Of a stretch of DNA of 64,000 nt, positions 63,193 to 64,000 are shown piece by piece. A program made the position numbers and the translations under genes. Below the pieces are notes generated by a model, which saw only the letters and a program-made list of their open reading frames with translations, made no database searches and was not told where the DNA came from. Every line of letters starts with the position of its first letter. The first letter of the stretch is position 1. The stretch spans positions 1 to 64,000 of the forward strand of contig NZ_JABBNB010000008.1 of NCBI RefSeq assembly GCF_012933505.1, written 5' to 3'. Source of the stretch: Gordonia asplenii. Its GTDB lineage: Bacteria; Actinomycetota; Actinomycetes; Mycobacteriales; Mycobacteriaceae.

Positions 63193-64000
63193 ATGTACCC
63201 AGGAGTTCATGCCGCGAAGGCACCCGATCGCCCGGCGGTGATCACCGCCGAATCAGGGCGCTGCATCACCTACGGTCAGCTCGACGGGCACTCGGCCGAT
63301 TTGGCTGCGGCCCTGCACGGGCTCGGGCTGCGACGCGGTGACGTGGTAGCGATGCTGACCGACAATGCCCTCGAGTGCTTCGAAATCTATTGGGCCGCAC
63401 TGCGAAGCGGACTCTACGTCACCGCGATCAACCGGCACCTGGCGCCGGACGAAGTGGCGTACATCATCGACGACAGTGATGCCTCGGTGCTCTTCGTCTC
63501 GGCGGGCGTGCGTGATCTCGCCGAGAGTGTCGTGCCGCTGCTCCCGCACGTGCGGCATCGCTATGCGTTCGGCGCCGACGTGGAGGGCTACGCGCCATAC
63601 TCTCAACTGCTCGCCGAGGCAGGCCCGCGCCTGACCGCGCAGCCGCGCGGCTCCGACATGTTGTACTCGTCGGGTACCACCGGTCGGCCCAAGGGAATTC
63701 GCCCGATGCTCCTGCCGATCGAGGTTGACCAACCGGGTGATCCGATCACCGGAATAGTGTCGTCGGCTTTCGCCGTCGGCGAATCGGACGTGTACCTCTC
63801 GCCTGCGCCGATCTACCACACTGCGCCCCTCAAGTGGTCCGGAGCAGTGCATGCGCTGGGCGGCACCGTGGTGATGATGGAGAAGTTCGACGCCGAAGGC
63901 GCGCTTGCGGCTATCGAGAAATACAACGTCAAGGTGACGCAAATGGTGCCGACGATGTTCGTGCGCATGCTGCAGCTCGATGAAGCTGTCCGCACCAAGT
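63193..64000 (+). CDS. Acyl-CoA synthetase, 3' end outside the window
   Basis: The first 269 codons of an ANL ligase, cut by the window edge. It opens MYPGVHAAKAPDRPAV, has YGQLDGHSADLAAALHGLG and the P-loop MLYSSGTTGRPKGIRPMLLP, and continues PAPIYHTAPLKWS and VTQMVPTMFVRML. It closely resembles the ligase at 23379-24908 in opening and P-loop. The C-terminal catalytic lysine would lie outside. GGAG stands upstream of the ATG. Confidence 0.9.
   Translation, partial: MYPGVHAAKAPDRPAVITAESGRCITYGQLDGHSADLAAALHGLGLRRGDVVAMLTDNALECFEIYWAALRSGLYVTAINRHLAPDEVAYIIDDSDASVLFVSAGVRDLAESVVPLLPHVRHRYAFGADVEGYAPYSQLLAEAGPRLTAQPRGSDMLYSSGTTGRPKGIRPMLLPIEVDQPGDPITGIVSSAFAVGESDVYLSPAPIYHTAPLKWSGAVHALGGTVVMMEKFDAEGALAAIEKYNVKVTQMVPTMFVRMLQLDEAVRTK

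Overview
The window is high-GC DNA without RNA genes, CRISPR arrays or intact transposases. It fits a mycolic-acid actinobacterium, most likely Gordonia or a close Mycobacterium/Rhodococcus relative. The reasons are a mimABCD/prmABCD-type propane monooxygenase cluster with its own chaperonin and AcoR-type regulator, many TetR-controlled CoA-catabolic operons, frequent GTG/TTG starts and ATGA/GTGA gene overlaps, and dispersed palindromic intergenic repeats built on arms such as CTCGCCGAGTAG / CCTCGATACG. The genus assignment is inference.

Layout. (1) 0.2-3.7 kb: an alpha/beta hydrolase, a multidomain TerD-DUF2510-zinc ribbon-TerB-like-HNH protein, and a VOC protein with an ArsR regulator. (2) 3.7-16.5 kb, minus strand: the binuclear-iron propane/acetone-type monooxygenase operon mimA-mimB-mimC-mimD, amidohydrolase, DUF59-like protein, Zn alcohol dehydrogenase, mimG chaperonin and an ABM-domain protein. 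It ends in an FAD-linked oxidase gene wrecked by a palindromic element, then the regulator mimR. The same 7-3-7 palindrome lies upstream of mimR and of mimA, and stem-loops lie in four junctions of the operon. (3) 16.5-31.4 kb: CoA-dependent catabolism under two TetR regulators, with crotonases, acyl-CoA synthetases, acyl-CoA dehydrogenases, an SDR, a thioesterase, two paralogous NTF2-like proteins and several decayed genes. (4) 31.8-56.7 kb: a second large catabolic block around a TetR regulator. MBL hydrolase, SDRs, thiolase and LCAD-type dehydrogenase flank a long coupled operon (37.9-50.9 kb) of MaoC hydratase, SDR, three crotonases, two CoA ligases, a two-subunit Rieske oxygenase, a small unknown protein, a thiolase, a thiolase-fold/DUF35 fusion and an SCPx-type thiolase. 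After it come an NTF2-crotonase fusion, an acyl-CoA dehydrogenase, an FAD oxidoreductase, a ferredoxin and a ferredoxin reductase. (5) 56.8-64.0 kb: a broken acyl-CoA synthetase, NTF2-like proteins, three TetR regulators, an acyl-CoA synthetase, an SCP2-like sterol-carrier protein and an acyl-CoA synthetase that runs off the window.

How the genes work together. Region 2 oxidises a small alkane or ketone to an alcohol, which the dehydrogenase takes onward, with MimG folding the hydroxylase and MimR sensing the inducer. In region 4 the order CoA ligase, Rieske alpha/beta, thiolase, DUF35 protein and SCPx thiolase resembles the ipf (ibuprofen) logic: activate an acid to a CoA ester, dihydroxylate the ring, and remove the acyl-CoA side chain by retro-aldol/thiolytic cleavage. 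The ferredoxin and reductase further on could feed the oxygenase electrons. Neither the substrate nor a downstream ring-cleavage dioxygenase is visible here. Four AT-rich promoter sites in region 4 share sequence and probably form one TetR regulon.
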